Positions 63,125 through 64,000 of a stretch of 64,000 nt of DNA are shown here, in pieces; position 1 is the stretch's first letter; each line of letters starts with the position of its first letter. Below the pieces are notes generated by a model. That model made no database searches, was not told the origin of the DNA, and saw only the letters and a program-made list of their open reading frames with translations. The stretch spans positions 14,485,511 to 14,549,510 of the forward strand of contig CM036159.1 in NCBI GenBank assembly GCA_020631735.1. Reading direction: 5' to 3'. A program made the translations under genes and the position numbers. The stretch is from Saccharum officinarum. Lineage: Eukaryota > Streptophyta > Magnoliopsida > Poales > Poaceae.

Positions 63125-64000
63125 TCACTTGCTCCCCTTCCCCAACAGTCCAGCAAAGATGGCAGCAATAGCAACAATATGGGAATCTGATAGCAATGGA
63201 CTAAAGAGCTTACTGTAACTATCCTGAGCCTCTGGGACAATCAGCTCCTTCTCTTCGAAGCCGAGTTGCCGCATCACCCGCTTCTGTGCCTCCGAGATCG
63301 CCAGGCCCGGGGAACACGGCCTGGCCCCGGCAACCCTCCGACTGCGCCGCGGCAGGGACCCCAAAGGGGGGACCTTCCTTCTCCTCTTCTGGATCACGGG
63401 CATGGGGAGGAGCTTGTCCACCGGCTTGCAAACTTGGTTGAGCTTCTGACTGGGAGAGGCTCCCTGCAGAGAGCCATCTGCTGGAGGTGTGTGGAGCCTG
63501 GCCCGGCGCTGCCGCCGGGAATAGACGCGGAGAGGGGTGGCGGCAGTAGCTTCATGTCGCGGTGGAACAGAGCACCCTTCGGCTGTGGGGGCCACTGCCC
63601 CTGGAGACAAAGGTGGGACTAGGCACTCTACTGCTGAGGTAGGGGCCACTGCCCCCGGAGACGATGGTGCGGCACAGCCGTGCGGCACAGCCGCCGCAAC
63701 CTGGACGGAGACAGAAGAGTCCCGGAAACACTCCAGAATCAGGTCAGAAGCTGCCCCGCGCTGGGAGGCCGGTAAGACCGTCGCCTCAACCACGCGGGAC
63801 AGGGGCGAGCGTGGTGAAGCCGGTCTCTCCGTTGCTTCGCCAAGGCCCAGTGCATCTTGCAATTCCCCTGCCCCCTCAAGGCCCAGTCCGTCCAAGTTTT
63901 TGGGAGATAACTGCAGGTTGGACGCAGGTTCTGGCCCACTGCACAGCGACGGCCCAACAGGGTCTGGCCCACTGCAGCCAGCAGGATCTAGAGACTTCGC
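63125..64000 (-). CDS. LINE 2 ORF1, C-terminal part (partial)
   Basis: An open frame from the right edge to the TGA-type stop at 63125. It is Pro/Ala/Ser-rich, with duplicated SPGAVAPT segments and a basic region (RRQRRAR, KRRRKVPP). It lies 5' of ORF2 on the same strand, as ORF1 of L1-type elements does. Its RNA-binding N-terminus would be outside the window. Confidence 0.55.
   Translation of the reverse strand, partial: AKSLDPAGCSGPDPVGPSLCSGPEPASNLQLSPKNLDGLGLEGAGELQDALGLGEATERPASPRSPLSRVVEATVLPASQRGAASDLILECFRDSSVSVQVAAAVPHGCAAPSSPGAVAPTSAVECLVPPLSPGAVAPTAEGCSVPPRHEATAATPLRVYSRRQRRARLHTPPADGSLQGASPSQKLNQVCKPVDKLLPMPVIQKRRRKVPPLGSLPRRSRRVAGARPCSPGLAISEAQKRVMRQLGFEEKELIVPEAQDSYSKLFSPLLSDSHIVAIAAIFAGLLGKGSK

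Larger units (their letters stand above)
59012..64000 (-). mobile_element. Second LINE (plant L1-type), 5' end beyond the window
   Basis: Minus orientation. The 3' end is near 59012, where the minus strand reads GCGTAGTTCGAGAAAAAATAATAATA, a tail typical of grass LINEs. It contains the C-terminal part of ORF1 and a broken ORF2, and is cut by a SINE at about 62625-62915. It differs from the LINE at 45502-50915 in lacking a C-terminal RNase H. Confidence 0.88.

Overview
This is plant nuclear DNA from a grass, most likely an Andropogoneae species (sugarcane/sorghum/maize group). The marker is a complete ADH1 gene whose 379-residue product is almost the maize ADH1 sequence, preceded by the grass anaerobic-response promoter region. 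Genes have GT-AG introns, and large nested retrotransposons, MITEs, SINEs and LINEs fill the space between them. The gene set suggests the grass Adh1 locus; the species is an inference.

Layout. 1-4669 (-): 5' part of an SMG1-type PIKK (nonsense-mediated decay kinase); its kinase domain lies outside the window. 4867-34955: a transposon nest made of two non-autonomous Mutator-like elements of one family (4867-18262 and 19102-34955, each with a 9-10 bp target duplication). The first holds a solo copia-type LTR, which itself holds a complete but decayed 10.3 kb Ty1/copia element (7736-18044, duplication gttag). The second holds a complete 14.5 kb Ty3/gypsy chromovirus (19346-33822, duplication ccttc, 3.9 kb LTRs). 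35692-36854 (+): a short twin-CX9C protein gene or pseudogene with a duplicated second exon. 38229-42050 (-): a complete 13-exon WRAP53/TCAB1-like WD40 gene, divergent from 42389-45490 (+), a complete 9-exon FAM114/DUF719-like gene. A 5.4 kb LINE sits at the stop codon of the latter. 53255-56130 (+): ADH1, 10 exons. 56797-57054 (-) and 58445-58580 (+): a small-protein gene and a frameshifted paralogue sharing a conserved C-terminus. 59012-64000 (-): a second LINE, invaded by a SINE and running off the right edge.

Most interesting signal. Upstream of gag, on the same strand, the chromovirus carries an extra reading frame (28138-29111) whose first 21 codons after Met copy the histone H3 tail (17 of 21 identical, including K4, R8, K9, S10 and T11), followed by a coiled coil and an acidic C-terminus. 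The same element ends pol with a chromodomain, the module that reads methylated H3 tails, so one element encodes both a reader and an imitation of its ligand. The pattern suggests a retrotransposon-borne histone mimic; function is inference.

Limits. Exon models were assembled by hand from reading frames, splice signals and phase. TCAB1, FAM114 and ADH1 close perfectly in phase. Family names rest on recognition without any database search.
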